Of a stretch of 64,000 nucleotides of DNA, positions 51,483 through 63,373 are shown in pieces. The position numbers and the translations under genes were made by a program. The stretch lies in contig CM068325.1 of the NCBI GenBank assembly GCA_034766995.1, positions 3,193,668 to 3,257,667 on the forward strand, given 5' to 3'. Below the pieces are notes generated by a model. That model was given only the letters and a program-made list of their open reading frames with translations, was not told the origin of the DNA and searched no databases. The DNA comes from Acanthacorydalis orientalis (lineage: Eukaryota > Arthropoda > Insecta > Megaloptera > Corydalidae). Numbering within the stretch: the stretch's first letter is position 1; the number at the start of each line of letters is the position of its first letter.

Positions 51483-52355
51483 TTATATATATATTTATAT
51501 ATATATATATATATATTTATATACATTTATATATATGTGTGTGTGTGTGTAATATCCGCAAAGAATTGCAAAATCAAAAAAGAAACATGATTAGAAATGA
51601 ACAGTGAACAAACTCATCGCTTAGATATTTCAATCTTTCTTGAGTATATCATGTAAATAATGTTTATTTAAAATATAACAAGGACGATTAGAAAAATCGT
51701 CAGTCTTCTACGAACAGCGTTCGCGAATAAAAAGCATCGTCACACTGACATAATTTGACGCTGAACTCATAACATGGATCATAAACAACACATATTCAAT
51801 TATTGATCAGAACACTGCCAAGTGATTCATTAGGTAAACAAGTAATAAATCAGTGTTGCGCCACGAAGGTCGTCGCGGTTCACAGAATGTCACAAAGGGC
51901 AATTCTGGTATGGATCGTAGACGATTCATAATGATCTTAATTGATCTCGTTGTCGATTCAATTATTGTGCATTTTTTTTTTAATTCATAATTAATTAAAA
52001 CGTGACATTCTCCTCTGTGTATATGTATATATATATATATGTGTTTGTGTGTCGGTATCAGTATTTAAATTTTTATAAGGTCAACGTGCCATTACGAAAC
52101 AACAATATTTACAGTAGATTAGCGCGCGCCGATGGTCACAGAACGCACAGGCCTATTGTGCGGCCGAATCTGAACTTTGATATTAACGTTCGGTGCGAGC
52201 GAGTGATGTAAGTGCACTTAAGCCGGTTCCGTCTCGTTCGTTCCGAACGAAAATTACATGACTTTCTTCGTTCGAATCGACAGTACGGCGTCGCCCGCTC
52301 GACAATTCACGCTCCAGTTCATATTAAAACACGGGTCTGAGTAACAACGCCACCG
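50539..52355. other. Spacer between calbindin and the OBP cluster, with a second fold-back repeat copy
   Basis: The region includes the upstream part of calbindin, whose promoter is not locatable. It also has (TA)n at about 50980-51015, a fold-back repeat body at 51060-51280 (AAATTGTAGTCGGGGCGATGT, then GGTAGGAAAATAATTGCG) and a 235-bp TA array interrupted by TTTA steps (51298-51540). AT-rich unique DNA makes up 51600-52000. Confidence 0.5.
51298..51540. repeat. TA array with regularly spaced TTTA interruptions
   Basis: Unlike the pure TA tracts elsewhere, this one is punctuated by TTTATA at intervals of roughly 14-18 bp for about 230 bp and ends in (TG)n. The regular spacing indicates expansion of a higher-order unit such as TATATATATATTTA rather than simple TA slippage. 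Confidence 0.8.
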
Positions 52356-52462
52356 TTTATTCGACATTATCAAAAAACAAGGACATTACAGAGATATCGT
52401 AGCGTGCGAAACTTATTCATAAAAAGAAAACATATCATAGTGACAATCGGACGGCGGCTGCG

Positions 52463-52518
52463 TGTGCGGTCCGCGGTCGCTTGTGCGGTCCGCGGTCGCT
52501 TGTGCGGTCCGCGGTCGC
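52463..52518. repeat. 19-bp tandem repeat, three copies, next to an OBP stop codon
   Basis: TGTGCGGTCCGCGGTCGCT is repeated at 52463-52481 and 52482-52500, with an 18-base partial third copy at 52501-52518. It begins 16 bp beyond the OBP1 stop codon, within the 3' UTR of the minus-strand transcript. Confidence 0.92.
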
Positions 52519-52533
52519 GGCCCGACGTCCTGT

Positions 52534-53156
52534 TCAGATGTCGCCGGTGAAGACGAGCAGCGGCCTCGGACTCCTGCCGGCCGCGCACGTGTGCAGATGG
52601 TACGCGACCTCGGCGAGCGACGTCGTCCTCCTGTCGAGCGTGTCGCACTCCCTCAGGATCGAGCGGACCTCGTCGGCGCTCAGCTCGGGCGTCTTCGCGA
52701 TCACGACGTCCTCCTGCACCTGCGTTCGACACCGTACACGTTCAACACACATGTGGAGCGATCGGCCGGTAATATAATCAGTGTACACGGATACTGGGGA
52801 ACCGTACTTCCGCCTTGCCGTTCAGGAATCCCAGCTTGATGCCCAAACAGAACGCGTACTCCTTGAACTGCGTGTCCGGCGTGAAGTTGCCCTTGCGCGC
52901 CTTCGCCAGCACGTCCTTCTTGAGTCCCGTTTCCCGGCTGCACTCGTTTATGTACTGTCGCATCACGTTCCTGCTCTCGGCAGTGTGCTCTTTCGCCTAG
53001 AATCGGCGGCCCGTGATGTATATATGTTTTCAGTCAATGGTGTGTGTCTGTCTGTCTCTGTCTTCCTCTCCCACCGACATGTGTGCGCTTTACACATTTC
53101 GATGTACGTTGTATGTAGATGCGAATAAAAAACATCCATTAGAAATTGGAGGCCTT

Positions 53157-53223
<67 letters not shown>

Positions 53224-53326
53224 TTTATACATTTCAATGTATATTACTTGTATTGTAGATACAAATAAAAATCCATTAAAAATTGGAGGATGTAATACAT
53301 TTTTTAATTCAAAGATTTTATATCTA

Positions 53327-53393
<67 letters not shown>

Positions 53394-53583
53394 TGTTCAA
53401 TTTACACACATATATGTTTAATTTATTGTAGGTATTTTATCGAAAATTATTCATTTATTTTTCCATTCTCAAATTTGAATTTAACTTACTGAATTTTCTA
53501 ATCGACATTGTATTTGATATTTTGTCTACTGTACATGCCGTTATAACGAATATGATTTGAGGTAGTAAGAAAATGTTACAAGC

Positions 53584-53647
<64 letters not shown>

Positions 53648-53985
53648 GTACGAACATTTATCAATACCAGAATAGACTTTTTGAAACATACATTTGTCAG
53701 ACGGTCAAACGACGTGAACGACATGCATATCGGCCACGACTACATCGCAGGCAAACTGAACGGTGCGTTCGGCGCAGCCCGACGACTCGATCGGCTGGCC
53801 TTCCAGCGCCGCTCCGATATACGAATTATAGTCGTGGCGATGTTAACTGACCGACACGTCATAGCATAGCCAGAACATTTTATTAGATCGGTAGGAAAAT
53901 AATTGCGATAATGTATATGTGAATTTTGTGGTCGTAAACCGCAATTATATATATATATATATATATATATTTGTATATATGTATG

Positions 53986-54024
<39 letters not shown>

Positions 54025-55178
54025 AGATGATTTTATTTCCAGATGGACACCTTTTCGAACATTCACGGCTGTCGATCGAAACCCTGGACGGAAGGACGGT
54101 GCTGCGTCATAGTCATGTTCGAGGCTGGTCCGTCGTACACAATTGTCGCTGGTAGGAAAACGTTTTAACAATTTATTTCAAGACCCACACACACACTTCT
54201 TTCACGTCCGTGAAACGCGTTCGCATAATGAAATTTCATCATACGTTTGCTCGACAATCATACAAGCACTCTTCTCTGTAGGAGTCCATTGTTTTTTTTT
54301 ATCGTTTTGTTTTTTTTTTGCTCGATCGCCACCGAACAATACATCTGATAACAACAACACAATGTGTGCGCGGGTGTCACTCTTGAATCGAATCGTTCTT
54401 TCGGTTCGAGTTCGTGTATGTCGGTTTCTACCGTTCGGAAAATGTTTGTGGAGTTCACTCTTGTCACATGTGTGAATTGTAGACCGTCAGCGACGGCGAT
54501 ATTCTTTGATTGTTTCTAAATATGATCAGATAATGCGCACGTGTAATGTTATAATGGCTCTATTCATTTTCACTGGGACAATGAAACGCTACCGCTAATA
54601 ACACTTTTACCTCCTAGTAATCTCTTAAAATTCTCTTGCAAATCGTCGCCTCAGTCAGTCCCCGTTCAATTGATGTTTGTTCGTCGACGTGGACGTCGTC
54701 CTGTTATTCTAGAGTCCGCGGACAGGGAACAAGTAGGGATAAGCAGGTCGTCGATAACGATTTCAATCGTGTCCGCACGGTCAATCTTGTATGCCGTTTG
54801 TGAACCGAATGAAGTCGGTACGAATTGAAATCTCGTCCAGTTGAATTTATTTAGAATCGAGTCACATATGGATTGTACGGATGGGTTGTTTTGAAGCAAG
54901 TCTGTGTTGTCTTGTTATTTAAAAAAAAAATGTCAGTCGACGTCGCATAATCGTGCGAAAAAAATCTAAAAACAAATGTGCTTATGCAACTAAACACGCA
55001 CGTTACATATTTCCAACAATTGCGCTTTCCGTTCGGTACTAGAGTGTGAGTTGTGGGTCGTGTGAATGAATAACAATTAAAATATCTACGTACGTACTCT
55101 CTATTCGTCGATGGCTCTCACCTGTGCGCAAACGGCGAGCGCTGCCACGAGCGCAAACACGAGACTAGCTCTAAACAT
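52534..55178 (-). CDS. Odorant-binding protein, Minus-C type (OBP1 of the pair)
   Basis: Three coding exons, 55122-55178, 52808-52996 and 52534-52719, encode 143 residues. A signal peptide ([19 protein letters not shown]) fills exon 1. The mature part has only four cysteines, in the contexts [21 protein letters not shown] and HTCAAG. Classical insect OBPs have six; loss of the second and fifth defines the Minus-C subgroup. OBPs are small secreted alpha-helical carriers of hydrophobic ligands in sensillar lymph and other fluids. The signal-peptide intron is 2.1 kb and carries TA arrays and a fold-back repeat; the second intron is 88 bp. A minus-strand AATAAA (TTTATT at 52356-52361) fits the 3' end. 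The neighbour at 55654-58385 has the same strand and exon plan, indicating tandem duplication. Confidence 0.9.
52997..55121 (-). other. OBP1 first intron with TA arrays and a fold-back repeat copy
   Basis: The intron contains (TA)n at 53157-53220, 53328-53392 and 53586-53643 and a third copy of the dispersed repeat at about 53440-53950 (ATTATAGTCGTGGCGATGTT, then GGTAGGAAAATAATTGCG). Two almost identical AAAAATCCATTAAAAATTGG-type segments at about 53130-53155 and 53265-53290 flank the first TA array. The remainder is AT-rich unique DNA. Confidence 0.6.
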
Positions 55179-55653
55179 TTTCGATCAGTTCGCAATCGCG
55201 GATCTTCTTCGTGCTGAACCCGCTTCCAGACTGACCCGAAGACGAGTGTGACTCTGTAGTTACCGAAAAACGCGCGTCCGCTATCAACCGGACGGACACA
55301 TCTCGGTTATTTTCCGCGCGTTTATCAGTCTCGTGTTTTTTTCTCCCCCCGCGTTTCGATTCCGCCAACGCGACGTTGACCCGCGCGACCCCTAGATTGC
55401 CGAAACTCGCTTATCGGTCGGCGGTCATGTGTGCACACTGTGTGGTTACACCGATGAAGAAATAACAACAACGACGACGTCAATCAGTCAAATCAACTTT
55501 ATTGAGTAAAGACACACGTGTTAACAAAACGATCGACAGTTAATCGATCGATCGATAATAATGGGGTTGGGGGGTGGGGACAGGGAGCAGATCGGATCCC
55601 GGACGCCCGGCCGCGCGTCCTCTGCGTCCGTCCGGAGAACGGGCCGCGGGTCC
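55179..55653 (-). promoter_or_regulatory. OBP2 3' UTR and OBP1 promoter
   Basis: The 475-bp spacer must contain the end of OBP2 (poly(A) signal at 55498-55503) and the promoter and 5' UTR of OBP1. No clear TATA box is seen upstream of the OBP1 ATG. Confidence 0.45.
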
Positions 55654-56230
55654 TCACAGGAGTCCCGCCTCCTTGACCGCCGCCATGTAGCACTGGAACT
55701 TGAGGTGCGCGGTCTCGACCTTATCGGCGCCGCTCTTCGCGTGGCATCTGTCGGATCAGAGCGGTCGTCGGATTGAGCGATTAGCCCGCGCGACGTCGCG
55801 TCGCGTACAAACACACTTACATGTCGATCGCCTCGCCGGCCTTGACCTTGTCGACGTCCTCGGGCAGCTTCGACAGCGCGACGTCCTTCTGGAACGCGCC
55901 GGTCTCGCTCAGTATGCCCGTCTTCTTGCCCATGCACTTGATGTAGTCGTACAGCTTGTCGTCGTTCGTGAACTCGCCGTTGCGCGCCTTCGTGACGACG
56001 TCCTTGTCGACGCCGGTCGACTCGATGCACTCGGTCGAGTACGTGCGGATCTTCGACTTCTGCTCCTCGGTCAGCTTGCCGGCCTGCACGACGCGCCGAA
56101 ACGGTTAGACGGGTCGACGGCGAGCCGTGTCTTTTTTTTGTAGGCACGCCCGTTTTGTTTCGAAATGCGATTCGGGTCGAATCGGTCGTTTCGATTCATT
56201 CAATCATTGTTTTACATGGATTTACAGTCT

Positions 56231-56274
<44 letters not shown>

Positions 56275-56315
56275 ATACAGTCAACTTTTTAGTATTGTTA
56301 TTACAATTCATTACA

Positions 56316-56346
<31 letters not shown>

Positions 56347-58385
56347 CACACATGACAGAATGAATGATAAATGAATGTCGCACGTTCGAAAACAACAACA
56401 TACTGTGCCACAGTCCTCGTAATAGATAAACGGGGCAATTAATCGCAAATCCTTAAAGTGACCGGACGCGGCACGGACAGTAAATCATTCGAGTAACTCT
56501 GTCGTGTCATCCGCGTATGTGTGTGTGTGTGTGTGTGTTCCACAACTGCACCGCTTGATGATATAATTGCTCTTCAACGAGCGCGACACACCGTTGAGTG
56601 GTCCGCTGCGGCGACGTTATTGAAACGAAACCGGTTTCTGCATATTTACATTTTGATTCTTGTGCAGCGTTTCACCTTTGCAATTCGAAATTCTGACGTA
56701 CACACACACACACACATGTATATGTATATATGTATTATATATATATATATATATATAGACAGAAATCGAATCTAGTCTACCAAAAAGATTAAACCGACTG
56801 TGACACAGAAACGCCAGTTTCGAAAATCGAGTCTCTCTCGAAATGAATAGACAATCGCACGTTCTGTATATTGTTGCACATGACACACACACACACACAC
56901 GCACACACAACTCGTGCGAATTTTGAAAAACGCACGACGTGGTGGCCGGTTTCTATGCGGACGGACGCGTCGAGATGTCTTGCGCCGTGTGCGAGAACGA
57001 CCGGGTCAAGAGCTCGGATCAAGAGTTACCGGAGGAGCCAACTCTTTTGCGTACCGACGGATTAGATGAACGTGTGCGAGCGCGTTCGGCCCGAGGTTCG
57101 AGTCGGGCGGGCCCGCGTGCTCCTCGCCCCGGGGACCGGAACGGCGCGGACGGTCGAGAGTAGCGCGGCGCGGCCGCGTGGCGGGAAATCGCGCGGATCG
57201 GCCGCGGCCGGGCTCGGCCGCGCCGTGGAAAATCGCGGATCGTTTCGGCGCGGGTCTCTCGCACCGAGTCGCGCCAACGGCGGATCGCACGTCAGTTCTG
57301 TCGTACGTTGTTCCTTCGTCTTACATCAACATCATCTCGGCTTCGATCTTGTACTTGTATTTTCCCAATTGCAGTCTTTTCCCAATTGCAGTATTGTTAA
57401 AGTTACAGTATTTTTAAAGTTACAGTATTTTTAAAGTTACAGTATTTTTAAAATTTCAATATTTTTAAAATTACAGTATTTTCAAAATTGTAGTATTTTC
57501 CCAATTGCAGTATTTTCCCAGTTACAGTATTTTCCCAGTTACAGTATTTTCCCAATTACAGTATTTTCCCAGTTACAGTATTTAAAAAATTACAGTATTT
57601 TTACATTTACATTATTTTCCCAATTGCAGTATTCGAGATTACAGTATTCTCCCAATTGCAGTGTTTTCCCAATTACAGTATTTTCAAAATTACAGTATTT
57701 TCCCAATTACAGTATTTTCCCAATTACAGTATTTGAAAAATTACAGTACTTTTACATTTACATTATTTTCCCAATTGTAGTATTCTCCCAATTACAGTAT
57801 TTTCCCAGTTTCAGTATTTTCTCAATTACAGTACTTTTACATTTACCTTATTTTTACAATTACAGTATTTTCAAAATTTCAGTATTTTCCCAATTGCAGT
57901 ATCATCCCGATCCCGAGTCCTCCGCGAACGCAGACCACCCTTCAGTCGAACGTCCAGGGTGCTACTTTCGAAATCTTATCGTGTTTTCGGACGCTCTGTC
58001 CGTTCGCAGGACCGAATTCAGGGCCCCGGCGCCGAGCTCTACGCGTCTACTAATCCGTCGCGCGCGAACGACACGAGAAAATCGTGCTTGCAGACTCCCG
58101 AAGTCCAGAAAGGGTCAGATAATTCGTCTCGTTCGACGTTCGGAACGCGCCGACTCCTAGTTTGGCGCCCGTTCGAAACCGGCATCCGATTTTCTAACTC
58201 GATTACACACATGCATACACACACATCATACATACATATATACATCATACACACACACACAGACACGAAAATGCATACACAGAACGTCCGACGGACCAGT
58301 CGGACCGAATCGACACGAACGGCGCACTCACCTGGACCAGAGCGACGGCGACGACGAGCACAACAGCGACAACAATGTACTTCAT
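55654..58385 (-). CDS. Odorant-binding protein, Minus-C type (OBP2 of the pair)
   Basis: Three coding exons, 58332-58385, 55821-56083 and 55654-55747, encode 136 residues. Exon 1 is a signal peptide (MKYIVVAVVLVVAVALVQ). The mature protein starts AGKLTEEQKSKIRTYSTEC and has four cysteines, in STECIES, IKCMGKK, ICHAKS and FQCYMAA contexts: the Minus-C pattern. The second intron interrupts an Ile codon just before the third cysteine. The DVVTKARNGEFTNDDKLYDY segment aligns with [20 protein letters not shown] of the neighbouring OBP, supporting tandem duplication. Predicted role: secreted carrier of small hydrophobic ligands. A minus-strand AATAAA (TTTATT at 55498-55503) lies about 150 bp after the stop codon, so only about 320 bp separate this poly(A) signal from the OBP1 start codon. 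Confidence 0.93.
56084..58331 (-). other. OBP2 first intron
   Basis: This 2.2-kb intron holds (TA)n tracts (56234-56270, 56318-56341), a (TG)n tract (56519-56537), a GC-rich island (57010-57300) and the 17-bp minisatellite. No other exon is supported. Confidence 0.6.
57356..57905. repeat. 17-bp minisatellite (CAGTATTTTCCCAATTA), ~30 copies
   Basis: Roughly 550 bp of tandem CAGTATTTTCCCAATTA units with common variants (CCCAGTTA, AAAATTA, AAAGTTA, ACATTTA). Variant types are clustered: AAAGTTA on the left, CCCARTTA in the middle and right. This suggests local amplification. Confidence 0.92.
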
Positions 58386-59566
58386 CTTGCGAATATTGAA
58401 AACAATAGAACTTGCACTAATCTTCGTTTGCTGGCGGCGTGTTTCTGCGTATGTATATGTACGTGTGTGTGTATGAGTGTACGTTCGAACACTGACTGCA
58501 CGGCTGGACGTCGAAACGACCACCTTTTATATACACCTGCGCGCCGGTGCAATCAACAGGTCGTGTTTTTTTTCCTGCCACTTTTTTTTTCGAAAACACA
58601 CACACTGGCACACACCGACCGAGCCGATTATTAAAAACGCATCAGGATCGGCTGTGTACGCCCGCGCTCGTATATCTGTGCCGGTCGGTCCGTCTCGCTC
58701 GCACGCGCCTGCCGAGCCGTCTCGCTCACAGTCGCACCGACGGACCGGCGTGCAGCCGGCTGTGCTAGCGTACTAGAGTACACACACACACACACGGACG
58801 CATGCATATACTGACGGAGAGATAAACAACAAGCTGGCTGTGTGTGTGTGCGACTGCATGTACGTTCCTCATTCATTTGTTTGATTAACGTTCGGCCGCG
58901 CGCGGCCGCCGCGACCGACAGGGACGGACGCACGCCTCGCCGGCGAGGCGCGCGCGTCCGACGCGCTCGCCGTCTCTGTCTGCGGCCGCGCTCGCCTACC
59001 CGCCGCCCCCGGTCAAACGTCAATTGCGATGTTGCCCGCTAATAATAGACTATTTTTTCGCGATTATCTGACCGATTTTTTTCTGCACTCGGTGCCGAGA
59101 CCCGGTCGTCCGGTCGTTTATTTTTTCTTTCGTTCCCCGTCCGCGATCCGCGCGCCGTCGGAGAGAGATCGAGACAGGCACGGCTTTCCACCGCACCCCC
59201 GCCTCGTTCGGAGCACGATTCGACGGCGACAAGTGGTTCGTTCCAGGCGTGTCATCGTCCGGCGACGTTTTTTTCTCTCTTCCTATTCGAATGAAATCCC
59301 GTTTCAGCACGATCTTTAATGGTTGTGAATAGATATATCCCTGTCGTCAGTACCCGGCGTCCACTTTCACTAATTGTTTCACTTATCCGACCGACCACTA
59401 AAGAAAAAACGGGCGCGCGCGCTCATATGCACTCAAGAAAAGTGCGTCTTTGGACTGAACCCTCGCCCGATATTGTGGTTGGTGTCGGCTGAGAAAAAAA
59501 TCACTCCTCCCCGACATCCGAATTCAATACACTCTGTTTTTATAGACTTTCGGACGGGTTTCGGTC

Positions 59567-59621
<55 letters not shown>

Positions 59622-60145
59622 ATTATATGGCGGAAATGTTTACAACATTGCATTCTTGCAAAACTGCACCCGGCAAGATTATGATTTTTTTTAAAAAAAT
59701 ATAAATCAGCCACACATTTTCATATCTCACGTCTCACGTGGAGAGCCGGCTCGAGTTGCGGCCCGTCGACCGCGATAGAACCCGATATGTAGACCTTCGG
59801 ATCCGACGTACAGATCTTAGATCCTATTCTGTATAGGATTTCGGACGGTCGCCGGATGGCGGACAGGTTGTGACGACACGGACATTCGATCCGGATCGAT
59901 CGACTGTGAATCAGTCCGTAGTAGTTTGTGAGGAGGACGGCCGTGCGAGCGCGTTCCGCTCGGGCCCCTGTCCGATTGGACCCCGGTTGTGCACCCCTGT
60001 ACTGTGCGTCGACGGACGGACGTGCGGACGCACTGATAAAGGGACACCGGACGTCGAGACACGTCCACTCAGACAGGATGGCATGCAGACGGGCGACATT
60101 TAATGACCGGCAGACTCTTACACGGATAAGTGGAGATTCAATCAG

Positions 60146-60213
<68 letters not shown>

Positions 60214-61989
60214 CCGCCTACTACTAGCGCCGCCGCGGTCGAGTCTACAGAAATGTTGCCACGATAACGAGGCGAGTGGCACAGGCGCGGTTTTCTGTCT
60301 TATCAGTCTCATGTGTGTGTGTGTTGTAAGGGCTTGATACAAACATGTGCATTAGCCATGGCCGCTTGTCTAGTATTCGAGATACTCGGAGTTTATCCGA
60401 TTCGATCGTGAAATCTGTAAATTCTCCAGCCGTGTTTCCCTGTTCGGGATCGAATCGAATCGATGAACAGGACAAAAAAAATGACAGGATGAAGAGAAAT
60501 GTATCGGACTTGTATCGTCGAACGGGGATCGGACGATCGATGCGCGGCCGGCCGGCCGGTCGGTCGACAATCCGGCCTCGCTTCCAGTCCGGCCGCTCGT
60601 TCAACATCCGCGTGCGGCGATGGCACGCGGACCGCCCGCACGGCACTAGGTCAAAGTCCGTCGCGATTCGGACCGTCGATAATCGAAGAATCTCGAGTGG
60701 ATTGTTTGTCTTTTCATTAACAGTTCTTCTGTTTGCGAACCGTTCGCCGATTCAGTCGCGGCCGCTAGCGGACTTCGACCGCTTCCAAATATTGACACGG
60801 ACCGTGACGTTCCGGCCGAAGTCCGCACCGCGCGTACAGGACCGACGCGGCCCGCTCGGTCGTCGCCGCCGGACCGAAATCGAAAACGATCGCCGTGCGT
60901 TGGACGGAAGTCCGGCATCGTGACCGCCGCTTTCGAAACGGGAGCGTCGTGTCTCGGGAAGTGGGTATGAAAGGGACGGTTCGAAGCGAAATTTTCAACA
61001 CGACGGTCTCGTGTGATACAGGTCCGGCCGCGACAGTATATCGCTCGGATTTTGTTTTGACGGTTTCAAGTTTTTATCCGATCTCCGGTGAATCGTTCCC
61101 CGTGTTCTTGTGGCGGAGTCGTCGCGCGTCGGGATTCGATCCGTACGTGTCTCGCCCGTCGGTCGAACTCTTTAATAACGACCGCCGTCGACACGCGACT
61201 CGACCCGTGAATCGATACACTACCGCCTCGATCTCTCACTGAACGGCGCGAATTTTGAACGCGCATCGACGGGGAGAACCGCCGAATGTGTGCAGTTGAG
61301 CGCCGTCTATCATCTTTCAATGCCCGGCGACACCTTATTACCGTCTTATACACGATTTAGATGTGGGTTCGATTAGTAGAGGACGGCATTATTAGAATCG
61401 TCGCATCGATTATGAGAGCGGCGACGAGTAACACCATTGCGTACCGTCGCGATGTGTGCCTTTTAACAATCTTGTTATCGTTAAAAGGTCAACCGACAAG
61501 CGATAAATACAGTTTCCGTCACTGTTCTCGTTGCAAGACGAGCGCGCGCGTCACTCAGGTCCGTGCGGGCGTCGTCGACGGAGCCGCCTGGTCGCCGGAA
61601 CGCATCCTAGACAGGCAGCCAAATCGTGTCGGTAGCGACACGATGAACGCTGGAGGTGCACGTGCGTTTTGAGTTGCGTGCGCGGCAGGCGCACGTCGCG
61701 ATTATTTTAACGATTATTTTGGGAATTATTTTAACGATTATTTCAACAATTGTTTTAACGATTATTTTAAGACTACCCCCCGTTGTACGTGTTTTGTGTC
61801 TAAGTTCGACGGAAAGTCGTTTCGAATGAGGCGAGTTTTATTGTAAAATCGCACGGAGGTCGCCGTACAGTTCACTTGTAACGGAATCCGACTCGATCCG
61901 GACGCGTCGCTCGACTTGATTGCTCAGGTCGGCTCGTATTTAAGTGGACCGTCTTCCAGTTATGTCCTCCGGGTGGACGGCGATCGACG
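58386..61989. other. Gene-free region beyond the OBP pair
   Basis: The left end should hold the OBP2 promoter. The rest has (TA)n tracts (59569-59618, 60150-60212), GC-rich islands (58640-59030, 60500-61250) and AT-richer stretches. Open frames are compositional; none has a recognisable domain. Confidence 0.4.
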
Positions 61990-62350
61990 ACTGGCCCGTT
62001 ATCTGTGTCATTGTCTCCGAGTAGGTGTCGATGAACAATCTAAACGTCGCCGATGTTATCGTCTCTTATGTTGGAGCTGATGGACTGTTGTTTGTTGTCT
62101 TCTGTACCTGGGTAGTGATGGATAGGTGGGCTACCTCTTATACTATCTTCTCTAAGTGGGTTCATGATGAACAGGTGGACTGTCGTTATGTTATCTTCTC
62201 TAAGTCGTCGGCGATGAACAGGTAGACTTCTGTTCATGTTACATTCTCTAAATAGGTACTGATGAACGACTGGACCGTCGATGATGTCGTCTCCGCTGAA
62301 TGGGCGCCGATGAACAGGCGGACTGTCATCCGTTATCTTCTCTAAGCGGT
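61990..62350. repeat. Degenerate ~57-60-bp tandem repeat
   Basis: Five to six diverged units carry GATGAACAGGTGGACTGTCG-like and TTATCTTCTCTAAGT-like phrases. Instances of the first fall near 62029, 62167, 62212, 62249 and 62310. Spacing is irregular because of internal losses. Confidence 0.75.
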
Positions 62351-63334
62351 CGGTGATGGTATCGAAGAAGATATCGGAGAACGTAGACGGGGGTCCCATG
62401 TGAACAGCTTTACTTTTTAGTGTGTGTGTGTGTGTGTGTATCGGTCGAGGATCCCGTCCCCCGAATCGAATCCGTTTACGCTCCGCGTTCTTGTTCTGTA
62501 ACAGGTGACGTTTTCGTTCGAGCAAACACGCGCGCACGTTCGCATCGATCGGCGCGCTCTCTCTCTCTCTCTCTCGATTTCTGGCCGCCTCGGACCTGTC
62601 ATGGAGATGTTCTTCTCGCGACCTCGGATCTGTCGAACCGTCGTGCGCACCGTAAATCGTTTCGAATCGACAGGCGGATCGTCACAGTGTGTGTCGATCG
62701 AACACAATGCGGTAGCGCGGCCGTAAATGTCCGCCGATCGAATGAACCGTACGATTTACGGTCCGTTTCGAATCTGATTGACGATCTCTGTCCGTCGATC
62801 GGGCGGTCGGACGGGAGCGCGGCCCGTGCCGGCCCTGAACGGATTTGCCAGCGGCGGTACGGTCGGTCCGGTCCGGTCCACGATCCGACCGTCGGACGTG
62901 ACGACGGTCTCCGGGAATTCACCGTTCTGTATCGTTCCGCGACGATACGGACCCGTTCGTCGATCAAAAAAAAGCGGTCGTGAAGATCAACGCCGGCCGG
63001 ACTTTGATTGATCGATGCGACGCGTCGAACCTTCTAGACTCCCCTCGTCCGTCACAAGGTCCAGTCGACGTTTCCCGCGCACGCATACACACACACACCG
63101 TACATGTTCGATTCCGAATCTCGTCGCAGTGTCTCCGATCGGGCCGCGCGACGCCAGTCGTTTCTAATTGCGTTTCAGATGGCAGTCGCGGTGAAAAAAA
63201 CATGTCCTCACTCTAAGATAATCGGCTGCGTTTTTTGCTCCTCTGTCTTTTTTAATCTGTCGGTTTTTTCCTCGACCGAACACTAATTCCATTTTAATCT
63301 GTTTTCACATCGTTCGATGTTACTTCACATGTTT

Positions 63335-63373
<39 letters not shown>

